Assembly (NCBI RefSeq): GCF_016806065.1
Contig: NZ_CP032405.1
Coordinates: forward strand, 752,001-816,000
Direction: 5' to 3'
DNA: 64,000 bases
Origin: Rhizobium rosettiformans
Lineage (GTDB): Bacteria > Pseudomonadota > Alphaproteobacteria > Rhizobiales > Rhizobiaceae
Numbering within the stretch: position 1 is the stretch's first letter; the number at the start of each line of letters is the position of its first letter. A program made the translations under genes and the position numbers. This document shows positions 1 to 7,397 of the stretch, in pieces. The notes beneath the pieces were generated by a model. That model was given only the letters and a program-made list of their open reading frames with translations, did no database searches and was not told where the DNA came from.

Positions 1-2
1 CC

Positions 3-317
3 CAGCTTCTCGTGACCGACCTGCTACCGGCTGGGTTCGAGATCGACAATCCGAGCTTGGTCGACAGCGCGGCGCTCGCGAACTTCGACTGGATCGGCCA
101 GACAGAGACTGCGCATCTCGAATTCCGCAGCGATCGTTTTGTCGCGGCGATCAACAGGAACGAAGGCGAGAACGGCACGATGACACTGGCTTACGTGGTG
201 CGCGCCGTCACACCCGGGACATATGACCTGCCGGCCGCAAATGTCGAAGACATGTATCGTCCACAGCTGTCGGCGCGCACGGCAGCCGCTGCGATGACGG
301 TCTCGACGGCGCCCTGA
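3..317 (+). CDS. Alpha-2-macroglobulin family protein, C-terminal fragment (cut by window edge)
   Basis: The reading frame is open from the first bases of the window and has no start of its own, so only about the last 104 residues are present. Bacterial alpha-2-macroglobulins are very large envelope lipoproteins thought to trap proteases. They are commonly encoded directly upstream of pbpC, as here, where the TGA stop shares one base with the pbpC ATG (TGATG). The visible tail contains segments such as VTDLLPAGFEIDNP and DRFVAAI, and ends in a YRPQLSAR-type terminal domain, which fits the bacterial family. The thiol-ester region lies outside the window. The call rests on the C-terminal pattern and the pbpC neighbour. 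Confidence 0.82.
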   Translation, partial: QLLVTDLLPAGFEIDNPSLVDSAALANFDWIGQTETAHLEFRSDRFVAAINRNEGENGTMTLAYVVRAVTPGTYDLPAANVEDMYRPQLSARTAAAAMTVSTAP

Positions 318-2404
318 TGGGCCGCGCCCGGCGCATCGGTGCAAGCTTGGGGGTGGCTGCCATCACGGCCACCGCCTCGCTCTTTGCGCTGGATTGGGCA
401 GATAGGAACTACCCTCCCCCGCTGGAGGACGCGCGCGAAATCTCGACCGAAATTCTCGATCGCGACGGCCAGCTCTTGCGCGCCTTTGCCACGAAAGAAG
501 GCCTTTGGCGCCTGGCAACAACCGTCGATGACGTCGACCCTTCCCTGCTGAAAATGCTGGTCGCCTATGAGGACCGCCGCTATGAGAGCCACTCCGGCGT
601 CGATCTCCTGGCGCTGGGCCGCGCTGCCTGGCAACTGGCCGCGAACGGCCGCATCGTTTCGGGTGCCTCCACCCTCTCCATGCAGGTCGCCCGCCTGATC
701 GAACCTCGTCGCGAGCGATCACTGACCGCCAAACTCAGCCAGATCGCCCGCGCGATCCAGTTGGAACGGCGTCTTTCGAAGACCGAGATCCTCAATCTCT
801 ACCTGACCCATGCCCCCTATGGCGGCAATCTGGAAGGCGTGCGCGCAGCTAGCCTCGCCTGGTTTGGCAAGGAGCCGAAGCGGTTGTCGACTGCGGAGGC
901 CGCTCTCTTGGTCGCCCTTCCGCAACTGCCCGAGAAACGCCGCCCGGATCGCTACCGCGACAATGCACTCGAAGCCCGCAAGCGGGTTCTGGAGCGCGCA
1001 CGCGAGGCCGACGTCGTCGACGAGACGGAGGTCGAACTCGCGCTCAACGCATCCCTCCCGACTATGCGCAGGCAGTTGCCGGCTCTAGCCCCTCATTTGG
1101 CGGAAGCCGCCAGACGAAAGGCACCCGCAGAACAGCTTCACCAGACCACCATTTTACGCCCCGTGCAGGAAAAGCTGGAAAAGGCGGCCCTCGAAGCGGG
1201 CCGCAAGCTCGACCCCAAGGTCTCGCTCGCTTTGCTGATGGCCGATGCCACCACCGGGGAGATCGTCGCCGAAGTCGGGGCCGCCGACTATTTCGATGCA
1301 TCCCGCTCCGGTTGGATCGACATGACGCGGGCTCAGCGTTCACCCGGCTCGGCGCTGAAACCCTTCATCTACGGCCTCGCCTTCGAGCAGGGGCTGGTGG
1401 CGCAGGAAACAATCATCGAGGATCGTCCTGCCGACTTCTTCGGCTACCGCCCGAAGAATTTCGACATGCAGTATCAAGGCGACGTCAGCATCCGTCAGGC
1501 GCTGCAATTGTCTCTCAACGTACCCGCTGTCCGTCTTCTCGATGCCGTTGGTCCCTCGCGCCTGATGGTGCGCCTGCGCCGCGCCGGAGTGAAACTAAAG
1601 CTGCCGCCGAACGAAGCGCCGGGCCTGGCGATTGCGCTGGGCGGTGCAGGGATCACACTGAAAGACCTCGTGCAGCTTTACGCCGGTCTCGCAAACCGCC
1701 AACAGCCGGTCCGGCTGGGGGACGGCATCCGCGACTTGGCCGAACAGATCGACGAAGAGCCACTTTTCGAACCCTCTGCGGCCTTTACCGTCGCAGACGT
1801 GCTTGGCGACGTTCTCCCGCCGACCGGAAGCCCGCCTGCCGGCATAGCTTACAAGACGGGCACCAGCTACGGCTATCGTGACGCCTGGTCGGTCGGCTAT
1901 GACGGGCGCTATGTGCTCGGGGTCTGGATCGGCCGCCCGGACAATGCCGCCGTCCCCGGCATTTCCGGCTATCAGACCGCAGCCCCCATCCTCTTCGAAG
2001 CCTTTGCCAAATCCGGCCTTGCCGGAACGCCGCTGCCCCGCGCCCCGACAGGTGCAAACCGCATGGCGGCATCGGACCTACCGCAATCGCTTCGCCGCTT
2101 CTCGGTCAACACCAACGGCCTGATCGCCATCTCCGCGCGCGAGCGGCCACCCCAGATTGTCTACCCCCTGGAAGGTTCGGTTCTCGAGCGCGGCAAGGGC
2201 CCGGATGGCGAGGCTTTGCCGGTCGTCATGAAGATGCAAGCCGGACGCGCACCCTTTCGGTGGCTCGTCGATGGCAAACCCATGCGTGACTCCACGCGCC
2301 GCAGGACCGGGGAATGGCATCCGGAAGGCATCGGGCAATCAACCCTGACCGTGATCGATGCGGAAGGGCGAGCCGCCTCGGTCAATGTCTTTGTTCGGAA
2401 TTGA
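317..2404 (+). CDS. pbpC: Penicillin-binding protein 1C (bifunctional transglycosylase/transpeptidase)
   Basis: 695 aa inner-membrane peptidoglycan synthase. A signal-anchor helix lies at about residues 8-26. The GT51 transglycosylase domain (about 45-225) carries the catalytic EDRR motif near E85. The transpeptidase domain has SxxK at S345-K348 (SPGSALKP), SxN at S399-N401 and KTG at 513-515 (YKTGTSYGYRDAW). A C-terminal BiPBP_C-like domain covers about 600-695. Length and motif order are those of PBP1C. The start overlaps the stop of the upstream alpha-2-macroglobulin gene by one base, so the two are translationally coupled. This pairing is widespread and is taken to combine wall repair with protease defence. 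All catalytic residues appear intact. Confidence 0.95.
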   Translation: MGRARRIGASLGVAAITATASLFALDWADRNYPPPLEDAREISTEILDRDGQLLRAFATKEGLWRLATTVDDVDPSLLKMLVAYEDRRYESHSGVDLLALGRAAWQLAANGRIVSGASTLSMQVARLIEPRRERSLTAKLSQIARAIQLERRLSKTEILNLYLTHAPYGGNLEGVRAASLAWFGKEPKRLSTAEAALLVALPQLPEKRRPDRYRDNALEARKRVLERAREADVVDETEVELALNASLPTMRRQLPALAPHLAEAARRKAPAEQLHQTTILRPVQEKLEKAALEAGRKLDPKVSLALLMADATTGEIVAEVGAADYFDASRSGWIDMTRAQRSPGSALKPFIYGLAFEQGLVAQETIIEDRPADFFGYRPKNFDMQYQGDVSIRQALQLSLNVPAVRLLDAVGPSRLMVRLRRAGVKLKLPPNEAPGLAIALGGAGITLKDLVQLYAGLANRQQPVRLGDGIRDLAEQIDEEPLFEPSAAFTVADVLGDVLPPTGSPPAGIAYKTGTSYGYRDAWSVGYDGRYVLGVWIGRPDNAAVPGISGYQTAAPILFEAFAKSGLAGTPLPRAPTGANRMAASDLPQSLRRFSVNTNGLIAISARERPPQIVYPLEGSVLERGKGPDGEALPVVMKMQAGRAPFRWLVDGKPMRDSTRRRTGEWHPEGIGQSTLTVIDAEGRAASVNVFVRN

Positions 2405-2490
2405 CGCGTCTGTCGCATCGACGCGTGATCCGCCGCAGGACGGCTCGCGTAAAGGTTCCCGTTAACCCATTTGAACGGGAGATCTTCGTT

Positions 2491-2892
2491 ATGACCAGCA
2501 GCATGCGTGCCGGACTGATCACGCTCCTGACGATCGCGTTCATCGCCCCGGCAGCGATGGCCAATGAACGCTTCACAGCATCCGCCATTCAGGATGAAAT
2601 CATCGGCAAGAGGATCTACCTTGCCGTACCCTTCGGCGGCGAATTCCCGCTGAACTATCGTCCCAACGGCCAGGTAGACGGTTCGGGCGAAGCCCTCGGC
2701 CTCGGCCGCTTCGCCAAGCCCAATGACAAGGGGCGCTGGTGGATCAATGGCGATCGTCTCTGCCAGCAGTTCACCAGCTGGTACAAAGGCGAGCCCATGT
2801 GCTTCGAGCTGATCCGCACCGGCGACAAGCGCCTGAAATGGATCCGCGACAACGGCCAGACCGGCACGGCGCGCATCGGCAACAGCATCTGA
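2491..2892 (+). CDS. Secreted small protein of unknown function
   Basis: 133 aa. The N-terminus (MTSSMRAG followed by a hydrophobic stretch ending AAMA) is a clear Sec signal peptide with cleavage expected near residue 24, so the mature product is a periplasmic or secreted protein of about 110 residues. The mature part contains GKRIYLAVPFGGEFPLNY, a glycine-rich segment and GRWWINGDRLCQQF, and has two cysteines. The pattern resembles small DUF995-like rhizobial exported proteins, but I cannot assign a function. The frame extends further upstream; I chose ATG 2491 because the signal peptide begins there. It stands alone between pbpC and the OsmC gene. Confidence 0.7.
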   Translation: MTSSMRAGLITLLTIAFIAPAAMANERFTASAIQDEIIGKRIYLAVPFGGEFPLNYRPNGQVDGSGEALGLGRFAKPNDKGRWWINGDRLCQQFTSWYKGEPMCFELIRTGDKRLKWIRDNGQTGTARIGNSI

Positions 2893-2954
2893 CGCGGCTT
2901 GTCGCACCATCCCCCGGTCCCTATTTTGAACCTTGGAACAGAATGGGGACTGGA

Positions 2955-3371
2955 ATGGCAGATCTGCGGAGCCGCCCGATCGGCGCGACAGCGACACTGG
3001 GGCGAAGGGGTTATCCGGTCATCAGTTCCTCGACCGGTGGTGGGCTAGAAATCGTCACCGGACGGACCGAGGCCGGCTTCAACCCACTCGACCTGCTCTT
3101 TGCCTCGCTTGCTGCCTGCATGAGCATGAGCGCAAGGATCGCGGCCCGGGAACTGGGTTTAACAGGTGATTTCGAGAGCCTGCAGGTCGCAGTAACAGGA
3201 GAGAAGGCGCCAGACGAACCCTCGCGCTTCGCTTCCATCATCGTCTCGCTGACGTTCCAGGGTGCTCTTGATCCTCATGACCAGTCGAGGATTGCGCACC
3301 GCGCCGAAGAAATCTGCACTGTCAGCAACAGCCTCGCAGTTCGCCCCCAATTACGGATCGGCTCCGCCTAG
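2955..3371 (+). CDS. OsmC/Ohr family protein
   Basis: 138 aa. OsmC-fold proteins are thiol-dependent peroxidases that reduce organic hydroperoxides. Both conserved cysteines are visible, in LFASLAACMSMSAR (helix cysteine) and in EEICTVSNSL near the C-terminus, and the central strand pattern (ITVSLTF-like, here IIVSLTFQG) is present. The start is uncertain: an in-frame ATG at 2943 would add four residues, while ATG 2955 has GGGG about six bases upstream. The gene converges on the broken DUF1810 gene and the 3' ends overlap by about 20 bases. No stress promoter could be recognised upstream. The family is clear; the exact substrate is not. Confidence 0.82.
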   Translation: MADLRSRPIGATATLGRRGYPVISSSTGGGLEIVTGRTEAGFNPLDLLFASLAACMSMSARIAARELGLTGDFESLQVAVTGEKAPDEPSRFASIIVSLTFQGALDPHDQSRIAHRAEEICTVSNSLAVRPQLRIGSA

Positions 3372-3807
3372 CGCGAGACGCTTTAACGTAATGGCATCAG
3401 GCTCTCCGCCACAGAACACATCGAGAGCCTCGCGGAAGATGGCAGCGTCGTCAGGATCGGAAGCCGCCGCGAACAGCGTTATGGACGATCGAAACTTCAT
3501 GTCGTCGGGTTGCCCGAAAATCTTCAGAAGGCTTTGGTCACGATGCGCCAGAACGGCCCGGGTGCCGTCTCGTAGACGCTCTCCGAGGATCGGATGCACG
3601 AGATAGGCACGCGCCTCATGGAGCGACCTCAAGGCAAAATGCTGCGCAGTGGGCGATCGGCCCAAGCCCTCCAACTGGGGGGAAGATGAACCACATCCAG
3701 TGACTGCGCTTGCGGCCACCCTGCAGTTCCCGAAGCGCCTGCGCGCAGGTTTCCCGCTGCGCGTCGATGAAGCGCTGCAAGTCGACGGGAGGGTGATCTT
3801 CAACCAT
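3351..3807 (-). pseudogene. DUF1810 family protein, interrupted by a single-base frameshift
   Basis: The first frame, from ATG 3807, encodes a typical DUF1810 N-terminus (VDLQRFIDAQRET, GRKRSHWMWFIFPP). The rest of the family pattern continues in a different frame: EGLGRSPTAQHFALRSLHEA, GQPDDMKFRSSITLFAA, FCGGEPDAITLKRL. The break falls at a run of six G on the plus strand (3677-3682); removing one base joins the halves into one normal-length protein of about 150 aa. Everything after the break looks conserved, so this is either a very recent mutation or a homopolymer sequencing error. DUF1810 proteins (YcdQ-like, calpastatin-named in databases) have no firmly established role. Confidence 0.85.
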
Positions 3808-4142
3808 TGAACCTTTCTCCTCTGGCTTCAGCGGTGATCGGGCAGGCCATCGCCAATGCCAGATACGATCAACTATTCCGCCCTATCCGCCTTAAATCTT
3901 GACGCCGGACCAATGTTCGTTAACAAGAATGTGAGGCGCCGTGATTTCAGCATCACCGCGCCCGAACCTGGTGCCGGGCCCCTCTGGCGAGAGTTTACGG
4001 CGCTCTCGTGATGTCGGTACCGCCAGCAATTTCAGCCGGCGGATTCTAGAACAATGAACACTTGGATCATGCTTCATGCGAAGGCGTGCAGGACGCTTCG
4101 CATCTCCACCACTTCTGTGTCCTCTCACCTGGAGGACCGCAC
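3808..4142. other. Long intergenic region upstream of the DUF475 gene
   Basis: 335 bases separate the divergent DUF1810 and DUF475 genes. I see no conserved protein here. A perfect inverted repeat CGAGAG/CTCTCG (3988-3993 with 4003-4008) can form a hairpin with a nine-base loop. Because some TerC/YkoY genes are preceded by the manganese yybP-ykoY riboswitch, I looked for its conserved core but could not recognise it. A strong ribosome site (CTGGAGGAC) ends the region. The leader may be structured and regulatory, but that is inference. Confidence 0.4.
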
Positions 4143-5246
4143 ATGAGCACATCAGCAGCAACAGGTGCCAACTCTACGCTCGGCTACTTCCGCTGGGCCT
4201 TCATCGTCACCGCAATCGGACTTGTCATGGGGGCGGCTCTCGGATGGCAGATGAGCGGCACCATCACCGGCATGATGACCATCTTCTTCATCTGCTCGGT
4301 CCTGGCCGTGCTTGAAATCTCGCTATCCTTCGACAATGCGATCGTCAACGCCAACAAACTCAAGGACATGACGCCCGTCTGGCAACGGCGCTTCCTGACC
4401 TGGGGCATCCTCATCGCCGTCTTCGGCATGCGCATCATCTTCCCGCTGTTGATCGTTGTGATCGCGGCGCAGATCGGCCCGATCGAAGCGGTGATCCTCG
4501 CCGCCCGCGAGCCCGCGGAATATGCTCGCATCATGAACGATGCGCATCTGCCGATCGCGGCCTTCGGTGGTACCTTCCTGATGATGGTCGGCCTCACCTA
4601 CTTCTTCAACCAGGAGAAGGACATCCACTGGATCGAGTGGCTCGAAAGCCATATGGCGCGCTCCGCCTCCATCAAGGGCATCGAGATCGCACTCGTGCTG
4701 CTGCTGATCCTGCTGTTCTCGAACCTCCTAGAAGGAGAGGAAGCGACGACCTTCGTCTATTCGGCGATCTATGGTCTGGTGACCTTCCTCGCCGTCGAAG
4801 TTCTCGGCGGTCTGCTCGACGCCTCGCAGCGGGCCATGAGCGAAGCCGCAAAGGGCGGCCTTGGCGCTTTCATTTATCTCGAAGTGCTGGATGCCAGCTT
4901 CTCCTTCGACGGCGTCATCGGCGCCTTCGCTCTGACGCAGAACCTATTCATCATCGCGATCGGCCTTGGCATCGGCGCCATGTATGTGCGCTCCATGACC
5001 ATCATGCTCGTCGAAAAGGGCACGCTCGCCGAGTATCGTTATCTCGAACACGGCGCCTTCTACGCGATCCTGATCTTGTCGGTGATCATGTATGTGCAGA
5101 CGCTGGTCCACATCCCTGAAGTCATCACCGGTCTCGGTGGCGCGGCACTCATCGGCATCTCGCTCTGGTCCTCGATCAAGTACAATCGCCATGAGCGGGA
5201 GGAAGAGCATCGTCTCGCCAGCGAAGCCGTGGCGGAGCATATCTGA
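4143..5246 (+). CDS. DUF475 / TerC-like integral membrane protein
   Basis: 367 aa with about nine hydrophobic helices. It shows the two acidic family signatures: SLSFDNAIVNANKL in the N-terminal half and DASFSFDGVIGAFALTQN in the C-terminal half, an internal duplication typical of the TerC/Alx/YkoY/DUF475 superfamily. Relatives export manganese or take part in tellurite and envelope-stress resistance; the substrate here is not determined. ATG 4143 was chosen over an upstream in-frame ATG at 4062 because it has GGAGG seven bases upstream and because the extra residues are unlike the family. The gene is monocistronic and followed by a strong terminator. Confidence 0.9.
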   Translation: MSTSAATGANSTLGYFRWAFIVTAIGLVMGAALGWQMSGTITGMMTIFFICSVLAVLEISLSFDNAIVNANKLKDMTPVWQRRFLTWGILIAVFGMRIIFPLLIVVIAAQIGPIEAVILAAREPAEYARIMNDAHLPIAAFGGTFLMMVGLTYFFNQEKDIHWIEWLESHMARSASIKGIEIALVLLLILLFSNLLEGEEATTFVYSAIYGLVTFLAVEVLGGLLDASQRAMSEAAKGGLGAFIYLEVLDASFSFDGVIGAFALTQNLFIIAIGLGIGAMYVRSMTIMLVEKGTLAEYRYLEHGAFYAILILSVIMYVQTLVHIPEVITGLGGAALIGISLWSSIKYNRHEREEEHRLASEAVAEHI

Positions 5247-5270
5247 CCGAGAACGGTTGAGAAAAGTAGG

Positions 5271-5300
5271 AAAGGCCGGCCTTTGCGCCGGCCTTTTTCG
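5271..5300 (+). terminator. Rho-independent terminator of the DUF475 gene
   Basis: A perfect ten-base stem AAAGGCCGGC/GCCGGCCTTT (5271-5280 with 5287-5296) with loop CTTTGC runs straight into a T tract. It starts 25 bases after the DUF475 stop codon. Confidence 0.93.
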
Positions 5301-5318
5301 TTTCGGATGGGCGGAGTG

Positions 5319-5499
5319 TCACTCCGGGCCGGCATCCGTCTTTTGGGATCCGATCTCCGGCAGCGATCCTGTGCCCGGCGTCTTCATCGGATCCTGCAGT
5401 TCCTTCTTGTCGTGCGGACCCGCCGCGGGCATGTCTTCTGCGTGAGACTTTTTCTCCTTCGACTGGCCGCTTGCGCGAATTTTTGATGTCTTCCGTCAT
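5319..5499 (-). pseudogene. Small hydrophilic stress-type protein gene, frame-disrupted
   Basis: On the minus strand ATG 5497-5499 has an excellent ribosome site (AAAGGAGACATCC) and begins MTEDIKNS. That frame then runs into low-quality arginine-rich sequence with no early stop. A second frame gives a coherent lysine/acid-rich tail (KSHAEDMPAAGPHDKKELQD, then MKTPGTGSLPEIGSQKTD) ending at TGA 5319-5321. The distance from ATG to this stop is 181 bases, one more than a multiple of three. Removing one base at either of two T5 runs on the plus strand (5450-5454 or 5480-5484) restores a protein of 59 aa. It is divergent from the small gene at 5631, and both have EcfG-type promoters. Function unknown. 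Confidence 0.6.
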
Positions 5500-5526
5500 G
5501 GATGTCTCCTTTGCTGGGACACGGGA

Positions 5527-5552
5527 AACCTGCAGGCAAGCGCAGAGGTTCC
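5527..5552 (-). promoter_or_regulatory. Candidate EcfG/RpoE2 general-stress promoter for the minus-strand small gene
   Basis: On the minus strand GGAAC (5552-5548) is followed after 18 bases by GTT (5529-5527), fitting the rhizobial RpoE2 pattern GGAAC-N18/19-TT. The ATG at 5499 lies about 28 bases downstream. Confidence 0.6.
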
Positions 5553-5574
5553 ACCCATTCCGCACCATGTCTCC

Positions 5575-5599
5575 GGAACCGACTGTGGACGACGACGTT
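5575..5599 (+). promoter_or_regulatory. EcfG/RpoE2 general-stress promoter for the small gene at 5631
   Basis: GGAAC (5575-5579), 17 bases, GTT (5597-5599) matches the alphaproteobacterial general-stress consensus exactly. Transcription would begin about 20-25 bases before ATG 5631. Confidence 0.75.
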
Positions 5600-5630
5600 C
5601 GATAAAGATGTGAAGAGGAGGAGAACCGGC

Positions 5631-5798
5631 ATGACCAGCGCAAAGACCGCCGAACCGCACGACGTTCAAAGGCCCCACCGGGACAGCGACACCCGGGGCA
5701 CTCGCCTCGAACCGTCAGAACGAGACGACGCTGACGACCTTGAAGAGGGACCGACCGAACAGGGCGTCGATCTCGATCCCAAGCGCCGGATAGATTGA
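5631..5798 (+). CDS. Small acidic hydrophilic protein, probably general-stress induced
   Basis: 55 aa, rich in D, E, R and P, with no hydrophobic segment and no recognised domain (for example TRLEPSERDDADDLEEG). ATG 5631 has a strong ribosome site, GAGGAGGAGAACC. A consensus EcfG promoter ends 31 bases upstream, so expression in general stress is likely. Such short charged proteins are common members of rhizobial RpoE2 regulons and are presumably disordered. It is followed after 11 bases by another small gene, probably in the same transcript. Function unknown. Confidence 0.65.
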   Translation: MTSAKTAEPHDVQRPHRDSDTRGTRLEPSERDDADDLEEGPTEQGVDLDPKRRID

Positions 5799-5809
5799 AG
5801 ATCATCGCC

Positions 5810-6079
5810 ATGAACACAGCCAATCCCCAGCTGGAAGGCCTTTACCTTGCGATCTCTGCTCTTGTCCGTCGCATGATCGACAAGGGCCTGCTCGACGCGG
5901 AAGACCTCCATCAGGCAATGGCCGAGGCCCGACAGGCGGCAGAGCAGGATCTGCAGACGTCCTCGCTCTCCGACGCGAACCGCAAGGCGGTCCTTTTCCC
6001 GATCGACCTCTTGGACCAGGCCGACGGCGACGTCGAAAGCTTCCGCGCTCTGGTCCGGCGGATCGCAGCGCGCCAGTAG
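5810..6079 (+). CDS. Small helical protein of unknown function
   Basis: 89 aa, predominantly helical by composition (MNTANPQLEGLYLAISALVR, then an A/E/Q-rich segment AMAEARQAAEQDLQ). There is no signal peptide or membrane segment. A TTG start at 5795 is possible in frame, but ATG 5810 is the better candidate. It lies 11 bases after the stress-type small gene and before exoD, and is probably co-transcribed with the former. No family recognised. Confidence 0.6.
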   Translation: MNTANPQLEGLYLAISALVRRMIDKGLLDAEDLHQAMAEARQAAEQDLQTSSLSDANRKAVLFPIDLLDQADGDVESFRALVRRIAARQ

Positions 6080-6158
6080 TCGACGAAACCCGGACAGGCA
6101 ATCTTGGCGTTGGGCCCAAGCCCTCCTACATCTTCGCGATGACAGGAGAGCCAATCCG

Positions 6159-6797
6159 ATGACCAGCACCGAGCCGCAAGACAGCATCCCAGCTGAAGCC
6201 GGTGTAGCGTCCACGCGCCTTGCCCGGTTAAGGGCTCATGCGGCAGAGAGGGGTGCGGTCAGCCTGGATGAACTGATGTCGGCCATGGGCCGAAGCAGTA
6301 TCGCCTTTGCAATCCTGATCCTTTCGCTCCCGGCGCTGACACCTATCCCCGGACCTTTCGGGCTGGTGTTCGGCAGCTGCCTCGCCATTGTCTCGCTCCA
6401 GATCATCGCCGGCTACCGGCGTATCTGGTTGCCGCAATTTCTGGGGCAGCGACAGGTGTCCGGAGCAACCATCGATCTCATGGTTCGCTATACGGCGCCA
6501 TTGGTGTTGCGCGTGGAATCCCTCCTGCAGAAGAACCGCATGCGGCGCTTTGCCGGACCGCGTGCTCAGGCATTTCTTGGGATCCCGGTCCTTCTGCTTG
6601 CCATTGCGGTGGCTCTACCGATCCCCTTCGGCAACATGTTGCCCGTGGCGGCCCTTGTGATGATCGCGCTTGGCCTCATGGAGCGCGACGGTCTGGTGAC
6701 AATTTTGGGATTGGGAATGGGCGTGATTGCACTCGGGGCGACCGGCGGTCTCGTCTATGCAGCAGCCTGGGGACTGGGCTCGATCGTCGGCCCGTGA
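6159..6797 (+). CDS. exoD: ExoD family inner-membrane protein
   Basis: 212 aa with four to five membrane helices. The N-terminal part contains ERGAVSLDELMSAMGRSS followed by FAILILSLPALTPIPGPFG, which is the characteristic ExoD segment; later helices include LPIPFGNMLPVAAL and GLMERDGLVTILG. In Sinorhizobium meliloti exoD mutants have altered exopolysaccharide, alkali sensitivity and poor nodule invasion; the biochemical role is unknown. ATG 6159 follows a weak but present GGAGAG. It is probably an independent unit upstream of the ECF sigma gene. Confidence 0.88.
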   Translation: MTSTEPQDSIPAEAGVASTRLARLRAHAAERGAVSLDELMSAMGRSSIAFAILILSLPALTPIPGPFGLVFGSCLAIVSLQIIAGYRRIWLPQFLGQRQVSGATIDLMVRYTAPLVLRVESLLQKNRMRRFAGPRAQAFLGIPVLLLAIAVALPIPFGNMLPVAALVMIALGLMERDGLVTILGLGMGVIALGATGGLVYAAAWGLGSIVGP

Positions 6798-6816
6798 AAA
6801 AAATCTTCTCGGCAAT

Positions 6817-6844
6817 GGAATAGGATCGCCATTGGCTCCGTATA
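6817..6844 (+). promoter_or_regulatory. Possible autoregulatory ECF promoter
   Basis: GGAATA (6817-6822), 16 bases and CGTATA (6839-6844) resemble an ECF -35/-10 pair. The -10 ends only seven bases before ATG 6852, so transcription would start at or next to the ATG and the message would be leaderless. Pattern only, without a matching second copy. Confidence 0.4.
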
Positions 6845-6851
6845 CTGGGGC

Positions 6852-7397
6852 ATGACGACGAACACGAACCCGTTCAATGTGATTGGCCAGCTCGCAGCTC
6901 TGCGACGCTACGCCCGTTCGCTCGTCAGAAACCCGGACGAGGCGGAAGATCTCGTTCACGATGCGCTTATCCGGGCCTTGGAGCGCCGATCGACCTTCAA
7001 GAGCAGCGGCAGCATCCGCAACTGGCTGATGTCGATCCTGCACAACACCCATATCGACCGGCTTCGCCGGGACCGTGCTGCCAATCGCCGACAGGATGCG
7101 GCCGTGGAGCTGGCCGACATCGTGGCGCCTGCCGGTCAGGAGCATTCGGTACGGCTCGCACAGGTGCGCGACGCGTTCCTGTCGCTGCCGGAAGACCAGC
7201 GCGAGGCGCTGCATCTCGTGGCCATCGAAGAGCTCTCCTATCAGGAAGCTGCCGATGTCCTGAATATCCCCGTGGGTACGCTGATGTCCCGCGTGTCCCG
7301 TGCCCGCGCCCGACTGAGGGCGATGGAAAGCGGCGAAGACGCGAACCTCGTGCCCCATCTCAGAATCGTTGGAGGAAACCCCGATGACCAGCAATGA
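6852..7397 (+). CDS. ECF RNA polymerase sigma factor
   Basis: 181 aa. Sigma region 2 is at about 15-80 (LRRYARSLVRNPDEAEDLVH, then SGSIRNWLMSILHNTHIDRL) and region 4 at about 115-170 (LSLPEDQREALHLVAIEELS, AADVLNIPVGTLMSRVSRAR). There is no region 1 or 3, as expected for the ECF group. It is directed at its own small regulon through the co-transcribed anti-sigma factor, whose start lies inside its 3' end (14-base overlap). This is not the EcfG sigma factor: no nepR or phyR is adjacent. A possible self-promoter lies just upstream. Confidence 0.92.
   Translation: MTTNTNPFNVIGQLAALRRYARSLVRNPDEAEDLVHDALIRALERRSTFKSSGSIRNWLMSILHNTHIDRLRRDRAANRRQDAAVELADIVAPAGQEHSVRLAQVRDAFLSLPEDQREALHLVAIEELSYQEAADVLNIPVGTLMSRVSRARARLRAMESGEDANLVPHLRIVGGNPDDQQ

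Noticed and set aside
4062..4142. Upstream in-frame ATG extending the DUF475 protein by 27 residues
   Set aside because: The extension is unlike the family and lacks a ribosome site, while ATG 4143 has a strong one.
3961..4142. yybP-ykoY manganese riboswitch upstream of the DUF475 gene
   Set aside because: The conserved core of this riboswitch could not be found; only a generic hairpin is visible.
6852..7397. This sigma factor as the general-stress EcfG/RpoE2
   Set aside because: It is paired with a membrane anti-sigma factor and has no adjacent nepR or phyR, unlike EcfG loci.
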